DNA of 41,237 nucleotides, from the NCBI RefSeq assembly GCF_017355885.1, contig NZ_JAFEUU010000024.1:1-41237 (forward strand), in the 5' to 3' direction. The position numbers were made by a program, and so were the translations under genes. The notes beneath the pieces were generated by a model. That model saw only the letters and a program-made list of their open reading frames with translations, was not told the DNA's origin and ran no database searches. Of the stretch, positions 8,560 through 17,787 are shown piece by piece. Each line of letters begins with the position of its first letter. Within the stretch, counting starts at the first letter, position 1. The stretch comes from Sabulicella rubraurantiaca (lineage in GTDB: Bacteria; Pseudomonadota; Alphaproteobacteria; Acetobacterales; Acetobacteraceae).

Positions 8560-9900
8560 TCATCCCTGGCCGCGAGGCAGGACCACGCAGGCGAGCAGGC
8601 CACCTTGCTGGCTCTCCTTGAGTTCGAGACCGCCGCCACTCGCCTCCGCGAAGCGTGCCGCGATGGCGAGGCCAAGTCCGCTCCCTCCCCTCCCCCGAGC
8701 AGCGTCGAGTTGAACGAAAGGCTCGAGCGCCCGAGCGCGGTCCCCGGGTGCGATGCCTCGCCCGGCATCGGAGATCTCGACCACGACCCGGCTGCCCTCG
8801 TCACGAACCGCCAAGCGCACGGGCGGAGCGCCATGGGTGATGGCGTTTTCGACCAAGTTGGACAGCGCCCGTTTCGCTGCGAGGCGGCGCAGTGGCAGGA
8901 CGACGCGGGCCGGTCCCTCATAGGCGGCATCGTGGCCCATATCGGCAGCATCCGAAGCCAGGGTCTGGAGAATCGCCGCCAAGTCGGTGGCGCGTGCGGG
9001 TTCGGCGTCGCGCCCCTCCCGGATGTAGTCCAGCGTGCGACCCACCATCGCCTCCATCTCGGCGATGTCGGCTTCCATCCGCTCCCGGTCCTCCCCCTCC
9101 GGCAGGAAGCCCGCCCGCAGCTTGAGGCGGGAAAGCGGCGTCCGCAGGTCATGGCTCATGGAGGCGAGCGTCTCGGTCCGGTCCTCGATCAGGCGGCGGA
9201 TCCGCTCCTGCATGGCATTGAAGGCTGCTGCCGCGTGCTGCACCTCGCTGGGGCCATCGGTGGGCAGGGGCCTGGTGTGGAGGTCACGCCCGATCTTGTC
9301 CGCGGCATCGGCGAGGCGGCGCAGGGGGTGGGTGATCCAGCGAACGACGAGCGCCGAAGCGAGCGCGATGCCCAGCGTCATCGCGACCATGGACGCGAGC
9401 ACATTCCCGCCTTCTGGCGCATCGCCGGGTGCCCCGATCCAGTTAGCGGAGAACACGAGCCAGCCCCCCGCCTCGAGGGGGATGCCGCCCACAGCACGGT
9501 GGCCGGCCTCGGCCTTCGGATCCCAGCCAAGACGGGCACCCGGACCCAGCCGGGCTGCCACCGACGCCAGCGGGGCAGGCGGCGCGATGTCGGGCAGCGG
9601 GGCAATCCGGTCCCAATGCAGCTCGATGCCCGGTACGGATAGGGCATGGGCGGCCGCATCCCGCGACGCTTCCGGCGTGTTCGCGACCGTGGCGCTGGCG
9701 GCGGAGATCCGCCCCAGGAGCCGTTCCAGTCGCGCCCCGCTTTCGGCCCCGTGCAGCGCCTGCTCGTGCACCACCATGCTGCCGAGGTGCAGCAGCGTGA
9801 GGCCGCCGAGGAGAAGGACGGTGATGCGGCCGGCGAGGCTGCGGGGCCACAGCCAGCGCACCCCGCGAGGGCGAGCTTCGTTCTCGCCGCCTGCGCTCAC
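8560..9900 (-). CDS. Two-component sensor histidine kinase
   Basis: This is a 446-residue membrane histidine kinase. It has a first hydrophobic helix (RITVLLLGGLTLLHLGSMVV), a periplasmic part of about 110 residues, and a second helix (VLASMVAMTLGIALASALVV). A HAMP linker (WITHPLRRLADAADKIG), the His-box SMSHDLRTPLSRLKL, the N-box NLVENAITHG and the ATP-lid motifs DAGRGI and GGSGLGLAIA follow. It overlaps the response regulator stop by 4 nt (ATGA), so the pair is coupled. The context suggests sensing of periplasmic copper or silver, as CusS does. The sensor region has no obvious Cys/Met/His cluster, so the ligand is unproven. Confidence 0.92.
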   Translation of the reverse strand: MSAGGENEARPRGVRWLWPRSLAGRITVLLLGGLTLLHLGSMVVHEQALHGAESGARLERLLGRISAASATVANTPEASRDAAAHALSVPGIELHWDRIAPLPDIAPPAPLASVAARLGPGARLGWDPKAEAGHRAVGGIPLEAGGWLVFSANWIGAPGDAPEGGNVLASMVAMTLGIALASALVVRWITHPLRRLADAADKIGRDLHTRPLPTDGPSEVQHAAAAFNAMQERIRRLIEDRTETLASMSHDLRTPLSRLKLRAGFLPEGEDRERMEADIAEMEAMVGRTLDYIREGRDAEPARATDLAAILQTLASDAADMGHDAAYEGPARVVLPLRRLAAKRALSNLVENAITHGAPPVRLAVRDEGSRVVVEISDAGRGIAPGDRARALEPFVQLDAARGRGGSGLGLAIAARFAEASGGGLELKESQQGGLLACVVLPRGQG

Positions 9901-10649
9901 GCCCGCGCCACTTCCGCGACGAAGACGTAGCCCGCACCCCGGACCGTCTTGATCAGGGACGGGCTGTCCTCCTCGGGCTCGATCTTCCGGCGGAGGCGGC
10001 TGACCTGGACATCCACCGTCCGGTCGAAAGGGTCGACGCCAACGCGACGCTTGGCCACCTCGAGCAGTTGCTCGCGCGACAGGACCCGGCCCGGGTGCTC
10101 AAGAAAGGCCAGCAGCAGGTCATACTCCGCGCCCGACAGGTCAACGACCGCACCATCCGGCGAGGTCAACTCGCGCCGGGCGGCGTCGAGCACCCAGCCA
10201 GCGAAGGTCAGGTGGCGGGAGCGCGGGTCTCTCTCGGCCTCGGCTGGAGCGGCCCGGCGTAGCACCGCCCGGATGCGGGCGACCAGTTCCCGGGGTGCAA
10301 AGGGCTTCGCCACGTAGTCATCGGCACCTAGTTCGAGGCCTAGGACACGGTCCATCTCTTCGCCCCGCGCGGTGAGCATCATGACCGGGATGCGGCCGCG
10401 TTCGCGTAGCTTCCGGAGCAGGTCGAGGCCGGAGCTTCCGGGCAGCATCACATCGAGCAGAACGAGGTCGGGCTCCCCAGCCGGGCTCTCCATGACCTCC
10501 CACATCTCGCGTCCGTCGCGGGCGAGCGAGACGCGATATCCAGCCTCGCGCAGGAGACGCGCCACAAGCTGGCGCATCTCGCCATCGTCCTCCACGACGA
10601 GGAGATGCGCCTCCGGGTCGAGGAGGCGGCGCTCCGACGCTTCGTTCAT
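9897..10649 (-). CDS. OmpR-family response regulator
   Basis: This is a 250-residue DNA-binding regulator. The receiver domain has the acidic pair in VVEDDGEMRQLV, the phospho-acceptor Asp in LVLLDVMLPGSSG, the Thr/Ala switch in VMMLTARG and the Lys in DYVAKPF. The C-terminal winged helix (LTSPDGAVVDLSGAEYDLLLAFLEHPGRV...RTVDVQVSRLRRKIE) is of the OmpR/PhoB type. It overlaps by 4 nt with the gene on either side. It probably controls both metal operons through the GTGACA-type sites at 15970 and 8493, as CusR or CopR would. Confidence 0.93.
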   Translation of the reverse strand: MNEASERRLLDPEAHLLVVEDDGEMRQLVARLLREAGYRVSLARDGREMWEVMESPAGEPDLVLLDVMLPGSSGLDLLRKLRERGRIPVMMLTARGEEMDRVLGLELGADDYVAKPFAPRELVARIRAVLRRAAPAEAERDPRSRHLTFAGWVLDAARRELTSPDGAVVDLSGAEYDLLLAFLEHPGRVLSREQLLEVAKRRVGVDPFDRTVDVQVSRLRRKIEPEEDSPSLIKTVRGAGYVFVAEVARA

Positions 10650-11047
10650 TGCACCGGGTCGGCCGGGGTGAACCGGGCCTGGACACGGGCAACGCCCGGC
10701 CGCGGCACGATCTGGACCACAACCCGCAAGCCCGGCGTCGCCTTGAACTCGCCAGCCGCAACCAGCGCAGCGCCGTCGGGCCGGGGGGCAAGAGGCAGGG
10801 TCTGCTGGCGCTCTTCGGACAAGACGATCGCAGTGCCGGACGCCTCTCGCATCGCAACCGGACGGTCGTTGTGGTCGAGCAGAAACAGGATGATTTCACC
10901 GTCCCGTGCGACCAACTCGCCGTGATAGGGCCCGACGTCTTGGACCTGGCCGCCATTCGGGCCACGCCCCCCGGCGGGGACGTGGGCCGAGGCTGTGGTG
11001 GGGACCAGGACGCTGAGTGTGCCAAGAAGGCTTCGCCGAGTGATCAC
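10646..11047 (-). CDS. Small exported protein between the RND pump and the regulator
   Basis: I do not recognise a named family. The GTG start at 11047 has GAGGG upstream and follows the pump stop by 16 bp; an open frame reaches back to 11143 but lies inside the pump gene. The 133-residue product has a Tat-like signal (ITRRSLLGTLSVLVPTTASA). A compact domain follows (GPNGGQVQDVGPYHGELVARD...ILFLLDHNDRPV), resembling the small beta domains found with CzcB/CusB-type adaptors. Its stop overlaps the response regulator start as ATGA. A role as a periplasmic accessory of the pump or as a sensor partner is inference. Confidence 0.7.
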   Translation of the reverse strand: MITRRSLLGTLSVLVPTTASAHVPAGGRGPNGGQVQDVGPYHGELVARDGEIILFLLDHNDRPVAMREASGTAIVLSEERQQTLPLAPRPDGAALVAAGEFKATPGLRVVVQIVPRPGVARVQARFTPADPVQ

Positions 11048-11063
11048 TTTGGTTTTCCCTCTG

Positions 11064-14000
11064 TCAGTATGTGTCTGCTGTCGCGTGCGAACGAGAGCCG
11101 GTCTCGGCATTCCGTTCGGATGCCTCGGCACGCAAACGTTCAAGCGCGGGCCGGCCGAAGCGATGAAAGAGGATGGGCGTCACTAGCGTATCCAGCAGCG
11201 TGGCGCTGACGAGGCCACCCAGGATCGTGACAGCCACCGGGTGGAGGATCTCCTTCCCGGGCGCCTCCGCCCCCACCGCAAGCGGAACGAGGGCCAATCC
11301 CGCCGAGAGGGCGGTCATGAGCACCGGCGTCAGCCGCTCCGCACTGCCGCGCAGGATCAGCCCTAGTCCCCATCGCTCGCCCTCATGGAGGGCGAGGTTG
11401 AGATAGTGGCTCACCTTCAGGATGCCGTTGCGCGTGGTGATGCCCGTCAGCGTCACAAAGCCAACCATCGTCGCGACTGAAAGGGGCTGGCTGGTGATCC
11501 AGAGCGCGGCCACCGCCCCAATCAGAGCCAGCGGCACGTTGCCCATGATGATCGCGGCCAGCATGGCCGAGCGATAGCGAGAGTAGAGCACGGTGAAGAT
11601 GAGCGAGAGCGAAACGATGGCGAGGATCGCGATGGTCTGCATCGCTTCCTCCTGAGCCTGGAAGGTGCCCTCGAGGCTCGTGGTGTAGCCGGGTGGCATC
11701 GGCACGGCAGCGACCTCGGCTCGGATCGCGGCCACTGCAGCCGACATGTCGGTGCCGGGCGCGGTGTTGGCGAGCACGACCATCCGGCGCCTTGCGCCCT
11801 CGCGGAGGATCTGGTTCGGCCCGTCCGCCTCCTCCACCCGAGCCAGCAGGCGCAGAGGCACCCGCCCGCCCGGCGTCTCCACCAGCGCTTCGGCCAGACG
11901 GGCCGTGGTGCGGTCCTCGTCAGCGAGGCGTAGGACAACATCGAAGCGGCGGGCGCCATCCATGATCTGACTGACGACAGCGCCGCCCGTGAGCGCCTCC
12001 AGCGTCTCGGTCAGGCTGGCTGCGGAGACACCGTAGAGGGCAGCCCGCTCATGATCGACCGCGATGCGGAGTTGTGGCACGCGCACCTGGCGCTCGAGCT
12101 GAAGATCAGCGAGCCCCGGCACGTTTGCGGCCAGCCGTGCCCGCAGCGTCTCCGACAACGTCCGCAGCGTGTCGAGGTCGTCGCCGAAGACCTTCAGCGC
12201 GATCTGCGCCCGGACGCCCGAGAGCATGTGGTCCAGCCGGTGACTGATAGGCTGGCCGATGTTAACGGCTGCCGGCAGGCCGGACAGGCGAGCACGGATG
12301 TCGGCCAACACCTCTCCCCGTGGCCGCGCGCCCTCGCGAAGATCGAGGTCGATCTCGGAGGAGTGGACGCCTTCCGCGTGCTCGTCGAGTTCGGCCCGGC
12401 CGGTTCGGCGTCCAACGCCCTTGACCTCCGGGATCTCCAGCAGAAGCCGCTCCGCCACGCGGCCTAGGGCGTCGCTTTGCGCAAGCGAGATGCCGGGCTG
12501 GTAGGTAACGCTGATGACCAGCGTCCCCTCGTTGAAGGGCGGCAGGAAAGTCCGAGGCAGGAAGGGAACGCTCGCCGCGGCCAGCGCCACGCCCGCGGCG
12601 GCCACGCCAAGGACGAAGGAGCGGTGCCCGAAGGCCCATCGCAATGCATGGTCATTTCCGGCCTTGAGCGCCCGCACCAGCCAGCCGTCATGCTCGCCCA
12701 TCCGGCGCATCCGGGGCAGCAGCCAGTAGGACAGCACCGGCGTGACGGTGACCGCCACGAGCAGCGAGCAGAGGATCGAGACCATATAGGCCACCCCAAG
12801 AGGCGCGAAGAGCCGCCCCTCGATGCCGGAAAGCGCAAAGAGCGGGATAAAGACCAGGACGATGATGAGCGTGGCGTAGACGATGCCCGACCTCACCTCG
12901 GCACTGGCATGCGCGACGACCGAGAGCACCGGCTCCGGCTCCCCGCACTCGCGGTTCTCGCGGAGGCGGCGGAAGATGTTCTCGACGTCCACCACGGCAT
13001 CGTCCACCAGCTCGCCGACGGCGATGGCAATGCCGCCGAGCGTCATCGTGTTGATGGAGAGGCCGAAGGCGGCGAAGACGATCGCGGTGAGCAGAATGGA
13101 GAGCGGGATCGCCGTCAGGGAAATGAAGGTCGTCCGGGTGTTGAGCAGGAAGGCGAAAAGCACCACTGCGACGACGAAGAAGGCTTCCACCAGCACCTGC
13201 TGAAGGTTGGCGATCGACTGCTCGATAAAGTCGGCTTGGCGGAACTTCACCCGGTCAGCGGCGACGCCGCGCGGCATTCCAGCCTGCAATTCCCGCAGCG
13301 CCGCCTCGACCGCGCGGGTCAGGCGGATCGTATCAGCCCCGGGTTGCTTGGCGATGGCGAGGATCACGGCGGGCGCGCCATCCACCCCTGCCTCGCCCCG
13401 CTTGAAGCGGGCCCCGTAATCGACTTCCGCCACCTGCCGGAGCGCGATGGGCTGCCCCTCGCGGAAGCCGACCGTGGCGTTGCGCAGGTCCTCGAGCGAT
13501 GTCGTCCGGCCGATGTTGCGGATCAGGTACTCGCGCCCCGCCTGGTCCACGTAGCCCCCGCCCGCATTGACGCCGAACTGGCGCAGGGCGGTGGCGAGTT
13601 GGTCGTAGGTGATTTCGAGAGCGTGGAGGCGGTCGAGATCGGGCATGACCCGGAACTGCCGGACCTCTCCGCCGATCGGGATCACCTGACTGATGCCGGG
13701 GATGGTGAGAAGGCGGGGGCGCATCACCCAATCTGCCAGCTCGCGCAGCTGCATCGGGGTGACGGAGCCATCCTGCGGCGCCGTCATGGCGACCAGCATG
13801 ATTTCCCCCATGATGGAGGAAACGGGCGCCATCGCCGGCAGCACCCGTGGCGGCAGCTGGGACTGGATTTGCCCAAGCCGCTCCGAGACCTGCTGGCGGG
13901 CGCGCCAGATGTCCGCGCCCCAATCGAACTCGACGAAGACGATGGAGAGCCCGACCGAAGACACCGACCGGACGCGGGTGACCCCCGGCAGACCGTTCAC

Positions 14001-14216
14001 CGCCGTCTCAATCGGGAAGGAGACGAGCTGCTCCACCTCCTCCGGCGCGAAGCCCTCGGCCTCGGTCATGAGGGTGACGGTGGGCTTGTTGAGGTCAGGG
14101 AACACGTCGACCGGCATGCGGGGGAGCGTCCACGCGCCATAGCCCGAGACGAGCAAGGCCACGACAAGGACGAAGATCCGGTTTCGGAGCGAGAAGCCGA
14201 CGATGGCGTTGAACAT
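11064..14216 (-). CDS. HME-RND heavy-metal efflux pump (CzcA/CusA family)
   Basis: This 1050-residue inner-membrane proton antiporter is the full family length. It starts MFNAIVGFSLRNRIFVLVVALLVSGYGAWTL-like with the family's first helix. It has the porter motifs (PVDVFPDLNKPTVTLMTEAEG, then TRVRSVSSVGLSIV) and a second repeat starting at SVPFLPRTFLPPFNEGTL. The fourth-helix proton-relay segment reads AVGELVDDAVVDVEN. This differs from the DFG-type signature of Zn/Co/Cd pumps and from the GAMVDAA signature of CusA, so the substrate cannot be assigned from the sequence; copper is suggested by the neighbours. The adaptor gene ends one base before it. No outer-membrane factor gene is nearby. Confidence 0.93.
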   Translation of the reverse strand: MFNAIVGFSLRNRIFVLVVALLVSGYGAWTLPRMPVDVFPDLNKPTVTLMTEAEGFAPEEVEQLVSFPIETAVNGLPGVTRVRSVSSVGLSIVFVEFDWGADIWRARQQVSERLGQIQSQLPPRVLPAMAPVSSIMGEIMLVAMTAPQDGSVTPMQLRELADWVMRPRLLTIPGISQVIPIGGEVRQFRVMPDLDRLHALEITYDQLATALRQFGVNAGGGYVDQAGREYLIRNIGRTTSLEDLRNATVGFREGQPIALRQVAEVDYGARFKRGEAGVDGAPAVILAIAKQPGADTIRLTRAVEAALRELQAGMPRGVAADRVKFRQADFIEQSIANLQQVLVEAFFVVAVVLFAFLLNTRTTFISLTAIPLSILLTAIVFAAFGLSINTMTLGGIAIAVGELVDDAVVDVENIFRRLRENRECGEPEPVLSVVAHASAEVRSGIVYATLIIVLVFIPLFALSGIEGRLFAPLGVAYMVSILCSLLVAVTVTPVLSYWLLPRMRRMGEHDGWLVRALKAGNDHALRWAFGHRSFVLGVAAAGVALAAASVPFLPRTFLPPFNEGTLVISVTYQPGISLAQSDALGRVAERLLLEIPEVKGVGRRTGRAELDEHAEGVHSSEIDLDLREGARPRGEVLADIRARLSGLPAAVNIGQPISHRLDHMLSGVRAQIALKVFGDDLDTLRTLSETLRARLAANVPGLADLQLERQVRVPQLRIAVDHERAALYGVSAASLTETLEALTGGAVVSQIMDGARRFDVVLRLADEDRTTARLAEALVETPGGRVPLRLLARVEEADGPNQILREGARRRMVVLANTAPGTDMSAAVAAIRAEVAAVPMPPGYTTSLEGTFQAQEEAMQTIAILAIVSLSLIFTVLYSRYRSAMLAAIIMGNVPLALIGAVAALWITSQPLSVATMVGFVTLTGITTRNGILKVSHYLNLALHEGERWGLGLILRGSAERLTPVLMTALSAGLALVPLAVGAEAPGKEILHPVAVTILGGLVSATLLDTLVTPILFHRFGRPALERLRAEASERNAETGSRSHATADTY

Positions 14217-14217
14217 G

Positions 14218-15909
14218 TCAGCGCACCTGGGCGATCAGGCCGGCGCCCTGGATGACGACGCGACGGCCCGCGTCGAGGCCGGCCGTCACCACCACCCGTG
14301 TTCCGTCGAGCGGCTGCACCCGGACCTGCCGGGGGACGAAGCGCTCGGCGCTCGCATGCTCGAAGACGACAGGCGGGCCCTCGGCGGAGCGAACCACGGC
14401 GTCGGCCGGCAGGACGATACCCTGGACGGCCCGGGCGGTGCGTAGCGTGACAAGCAAGGATGCGCCAATGGGCGCATCCGCAGGTGGATTCACGACCCGG
14501 AAGTTCACCGGCACGGCCTGTTGCCGCACGGTCAGTCCGCGACCGACGAAGGCCAGTTCGATGACCCGACCATCCGTGAGGGTGGCACTCGCGCCGGTGA
14601 TCTGATCGAGCGCCGCGCGTTCGAAGGCCAACGCCTCCACCCAGAGCCGTGACGGATCGACGATGTCGAACACGGTGGCGGCGCTGTCCACGAGCTGGCC
14701 GACTGCGCCCCTCACGGTGGAGACGACCCCGGAGACCGGCGCGACGAGAGGTTCCCGGCCCGAGAGCGCCGGCTGGATGGCAGTTCGGCGCTGCCGCGCG
14801 CCGGCGAGTTCAGTCTGCGCGTCCTGGATCTCGCGCTCTGCCACGGTGCCACGGAGCGTCGTGAGGCGGCGGACGCGGGCCTCAAGGATGGTGATTTGCG
14901 CGTCGAGTTCGGCGGCATTCTGGATCAGCCCGCCCCGCTCGGCCGCGGTGTAGGTGGGCACGACATAGGCAAGGATCTGCCCGCGCTCGACCTGTTGGCC
15001 AAGCGTCGGGAAGCCACGGTCGCCCGGTTCGAGACGGCCAGTCTGGCTCGGCTGGACCCTGCCTGAGGCGTTGGGGTCGGGCACAAGGGTGCCGATCATC
15101 CGGACGGAGGCGGAGGCCTCGCCGGCCTCGGTCATCTGGGTGCGGATGGTGAGCAGCCGCTGAGAGGCCTTCGGGACGAAGATCGCGCCATCATCGAGAC
15201 GGCGGGACGCCTCGGAAGGGGCGGATGTGCCGGGCGCCGTGGTGCTCGCGAGCGCTGGTGCCGAGGCGACCGCCGCGAGGAGGCTGAGCACGGCGACACG
15301 CCGGGGTACAGCCGGCTTTTGGGCCGCCGGAACTGGCCCTGGCTGGGCGGGCGCCTCTTCGACCATTGGGGGCAGCGGGCGGCGGACGGAGCCGCGACCG
15401 ACCAAGACGCCAAGAAGGAGGAGCCCGGTACCGATCCCTAACTGGACCGGTAGCTCGCGGAGGAGGCCCAGGAAATCAGCCGATGGGCTGGCTGTGGCCG
15501 GTGCGGCCGGCACCTCCAGCGTCGCAGTCAGTAGGTCCATCTCGTCACCGGCGGTGACGGTGAAGACGATGTCGCGCTGGCCCGGCTGGGCCAGGAGGGC
15601 GTGGCGCGCAACAAAGAGGCCGAGCCCCTGTCGCTGCGCTGCGATCTCCTGCCCGTCGAGGGTGAGGGTCACGGCACCATCCAGCGGTGCGTTGTCGGAG
15701 AACCGGTCGAGCCAAATGGTGAGGGTGCCGTCGGGACCGAGGACGGCCACAAGTTCGAAGAGGCCGCTTTGCGCCTCGGCCCGAGGCAGCGCCGTGGCGA
15801 CGGCCTGTGGCGCGTCGTGGTCGTGCCCTTCATGCGCCTGGGTGGCTGGCGTCCCGGTCAGGAAGAGCATGGCAGTGAGGCAGAAGGTGAAGATAGTGGG
15901 CAGGCGCAT
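14218..15909 (-). CDS. RND periplasmic adaptor subunit (CusB/CzcB-like)
   Basis: This is a 563-residue membrane-fusion protein that would link the RND pump to an outer-membrane channel. A signal peptide ends near ATQAHEGHDHD, giving a His-rich mature N-terminus. An N-terminal beta domain (GPDGTLTIWLDRFSDNAPLDGAVTLTLDG) is followed by a hydrophobic segment (IGTGLLLLGVLVG) and a second signal-like stretch. Then come the classic adaptor parts: the barrel-sandwich (GRLEPGDRGFPTLGQQVERGQILAYVV), an alpha-helical hairpin (AAELDAQITILEARVRRL...) and beta-barrel repeats. It is long for the family because of the extra N-terminal domain. GGGAG-type RBS precedes the start, and it is the first gene of the pump operon. 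Confidence 0.9.
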   Translation of the reverse strand: MRLPTIFTFCLTAMLFLTGTPATQAHEGHDHDAPQAVATALPRAEAQSGLFELVAVLGPDGTLTIWLDRFSDNAPLDGAVTLTLDGQEIAAQRQGLGLFVARHALLAQPGQRDIVFTVTAGDEMDLLTATLEVPAAPATASPSADFLGLLRELPVQLGIGTGLLLLGVLVGRGSVRRPLPPMVEEAPAQPGPVPAAQKPAVPRRVAVLSLLAAVASAPALASTTAPGTSAPSEASRRLDDGAIFVPKASQRLLTIRTQMTEAGEASASVRMIGTLVPDPNASGRVQPSQTGRLEPGDRGFPTLGQQVERGQILAYVVPTYTAAERGGLIQNAAELDAQITILEARVRRLTTLRGTVAEREIQDAQTELAGARQRRTAIQPALSGREPLVAPVSGVVSTVRGAVGQLVDSAATVFDIVDPSRLWVEALAFERAALDQITGASATLTDGRVIELAFVGRGLTVRQQAVPVNFRVVNPPADAPIGASLLVTLRTARAVQGIVLPADAVVRSAEGPPVVFEHASAERFVPRQVRVQPLDGTRVVVTAGLDAGRRVVIQGAGLIAQVR

Positions 15910-15969
15910 GGGGGAACTCCCAGATGCCCTACCTATGCACTGGGAGATGCGACAGGTCCGCTCGGCTCT

Positions 15970-15986
15970 GTGACAAAGTATGTCAC
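15970..15986 (-). promoter_or_regulatory. Inverted-repeat operator candidate before the RND operon
   Basis: The minus strand reads GTGACATACTTTGTCAC, a perfect 6-bp inverted repeat with a 5-bp spacer. It lies 61-77 nt before the adaptor start. The arms match the TGACA/TGTCA form known for CusR-type copper boxes. A degenerate copy stands before the DUF305 operon. The adjacent response regulator is the natural candidate to bind it. Confidence 0.65.
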
Positions 15987-16065
15987 CGAGTTCGGCTGGA
16001 TCGCCTTAAAACTCCTAACGAAACATTTGCTGAGTGGGGCGCGATCCGATCCTCCTGCGCCGAAG

Positions 16066-16506
16066 TCAGCCCTCGCGTATCCATGTGAACATCCCGACGA
16101 ACTTTCTGCCCGGTGCCAGTGGATGCTCCTGTAAGCCAGTCCTGAGCGTGAGGCGGTCCCCCTCCACCGCGAAGAACCGCACCTGCTCCGTGCCCTCCCA
16201 GGCAGGGTGCCATGCCACATCCACCGCGATTATGATCCGGTCACCCTCCACACGAAATCGCCCGGTGTAAGCCGTCATTCCGTTGAACAAGGCGGCGGCT
16301 TGAGCGTCGTCGGCTGGCGGCGAACGGCCAGAGCCAGTCATGACAAACATCGCCCGTCCCATCGGCTCGAAGACGGCGAAGCCACGGGGGTCAGGACGGA
16401 TAATCACCTCCCCGGTATCCTCCATCCGGCGCTCGTTCTGAACCAAACGCCAGGCTCCCAGCAGCATCCTGTAATTTGGTGCAGCTCCGTCCATCGTCTC
16501 CATCAT
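16066..16506 (-). CDS. Lipocalin-like domain protein
   Basis: This 146-residue protein begins MMETMDGAAPNYRMLLGAWRLVQNE with GGGAG just upstream. It shows the pattern of the lipocalin-like family (PF13924-type): an initial LLGAWRLV, a PDPRGFAVFEPMGRAMFVMT strand region, AYTGRFRVEGDRIIIAVD, and a closing FAVEGDRLTLRTG. No signal peptide is visible, so it should be cytoplasmic. The ligand is unknown. It lies upstream of the RND operon on the same strand and has its own start region; no link to metal resistance is evident. Confidence 0.7.
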   Translation of the reverse strand: MMETMDGAAPNYRMLLGAWRLVQNERRMEDTGEVIIRPDPRGFAVFEPMGRAMFVMTGSGRSPPADDAQAAALFNGMTAYTGRFRVEGDRIIIAVDVAWHPAWEGTEQVRFFAVEGDRLTLRTGLQEHPLAPGRKFVGMFTWIREG

Positions 16507-16809
16507 CGTGCTCCCGCGCGTGGCTGGGGGGGCCGGACCGGCCTTCGCCTGATCACGATAACGTAGGCCCCTCAGTGCCGCGAAAGGTTCAGTGTCAATC
16601 GGGAAGCCGCAGGTTGGGCCGCTCGGGCGGCATTAGCGGCTTCATCGCCGCCCAAGCCCAATCGGAAGCAAAAGGCTTTGCCATGACAGCCCACTGCTCG
16701 GAACCCAGTGACGTCAGGCTGTTTTAATCGGCGATGCCGCTGCAACCGGCGATGATGCCTCTGGCGCCGCGTAACCTCGTCCACGCGCCATGAAGGAGAC
16801 CGCTTGGGT
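16507..16809. other. Noncoding stretch before the HWE kinase remnant
   Basis: I see no gene here. The open frames crossing it on both strands are low-complexity GC frames without family features. It is probably decayed sequence continuous with the pseudogene next to it. Confidence 0.35.
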
Positions 16810-17403
16810 TCAGTCCACCGGTGCCGCTTTGGGCTCTCTTGTGGTGAACTGGCCCTCCAGTGGCACTTCGATGTCGCACCAACCCCGTCCGCTCCCAGGC
16901 GAGCGACAGGCCGCCCCCAGTTGCACGCGCACCGTGCCATCGAGAACTCGCGGCCCGAAGCCCTGCCGCGTCGGTGGGTCAGCCAGCGGACTCGTACCCG
17001 TCTCGGCCCACCGTCCACTCGCCAGCACACGGAGACACGACCGCTGGGCTCCGAGAGCGCGCCGTACTTCACCGCATTCGTCGCAAGCTCGTGCACCGCC
17101 ATGGCCAGCGGCTCTGTAGCGGAGGCCGGCACGATCAGTCGCGGCCCGTCCAAAACCAATCGCTGGCCATCTCCGATGAAAGGTGCCAGTTCACCGTCCA
17201 GCGGTCGTCGGCAAGCGGGGCCTGTGCCCGTGCCAAGACCGCTATCCGCCCCTCGACCGCCTGCCGCTACGAGGTGGGAACCGGCGCCTGCGCGAGCCAC
17301 AGCGCGGATTGCACCACGGCCAGGACGTTCTTGGCACGGTGCTCCACCTCACGCGCCATCAGGCGCTGGCGCTCCTCCGCCTTCTTGCGGTGAGTGCCGT
17401 GCC
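16810..17403 (-). pseudogene. Decayed HWE-type histidine kinase
   Basis: Pieces of one kinase appear in successive frames. MAREVEHRAKNVLAVVQSAL is the His-box of the HWE/HisKA_2 family and is closed by a stop at 17267. VEGRIAVLARAQAPL follows in another frame. LDGELAPFIGDGQRLVLDGP and HELATNAVKYGALS, the N-box, lie in a third. The C-terminal RVLDGTVRVQLGAACRS...DIEVPLEG is shifted once more and ends at 16810. At least three frameshifts make the gene non-functional. The intact kinase at 26594-27421 belongs to the same family. Confidence 0.75.
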
Positions 17404-17787
17404 AAACAACACCCGCCATCCGCAACTTGCGGGTCAGCGGCTCGGGCTCGGCGGGGACTCACTTCTCGAGCCAAGGGTTCCTGCCGCTGATCGGCCGGAA
17501 GATCCGGAACTTGGAGTGTCACGCCGTGGCGTGCGTGACATCGTCCTGAGCAAGGGCGCGATGGCGCTCGACGTCTTCGAGATGCAGCAGGCTCAGCCCT
17601 GCGAAATTGCTTTCGAGCGTTTCGCTTGGCCGGGCGTTGGGGGCTTCTCTAGTGCCTACCAGAGCGAGCAGCCCGCCGACCAGAAGCGGTACCTGGCAAG
17701 TGACGTGCCAGAAGCCGCTGAAAACTGTTCAATCATTTAAATTCGTCTGACATGACGCTGACTTCCAGTTGCAAACCACGCGCAGAA
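17404..17787. other. Noncoding or decayed region
   Basis: No supported gene is visible. It may contain the lost N-terminal sensor part of the kinase pseudogene: a minus-strand segment reading LSLLHLEDVERHRALAQDD is open but matches nothing I can name. Confidence 0.35.

Noticed and set aside
12477-14255. Open frame of 592 codons on the plus strand
   Set aside because: It is antisense to the RND pump and has the His/Asp/Arg-rich composition of a shadow frame in GC-rich DNA; no family features are present.
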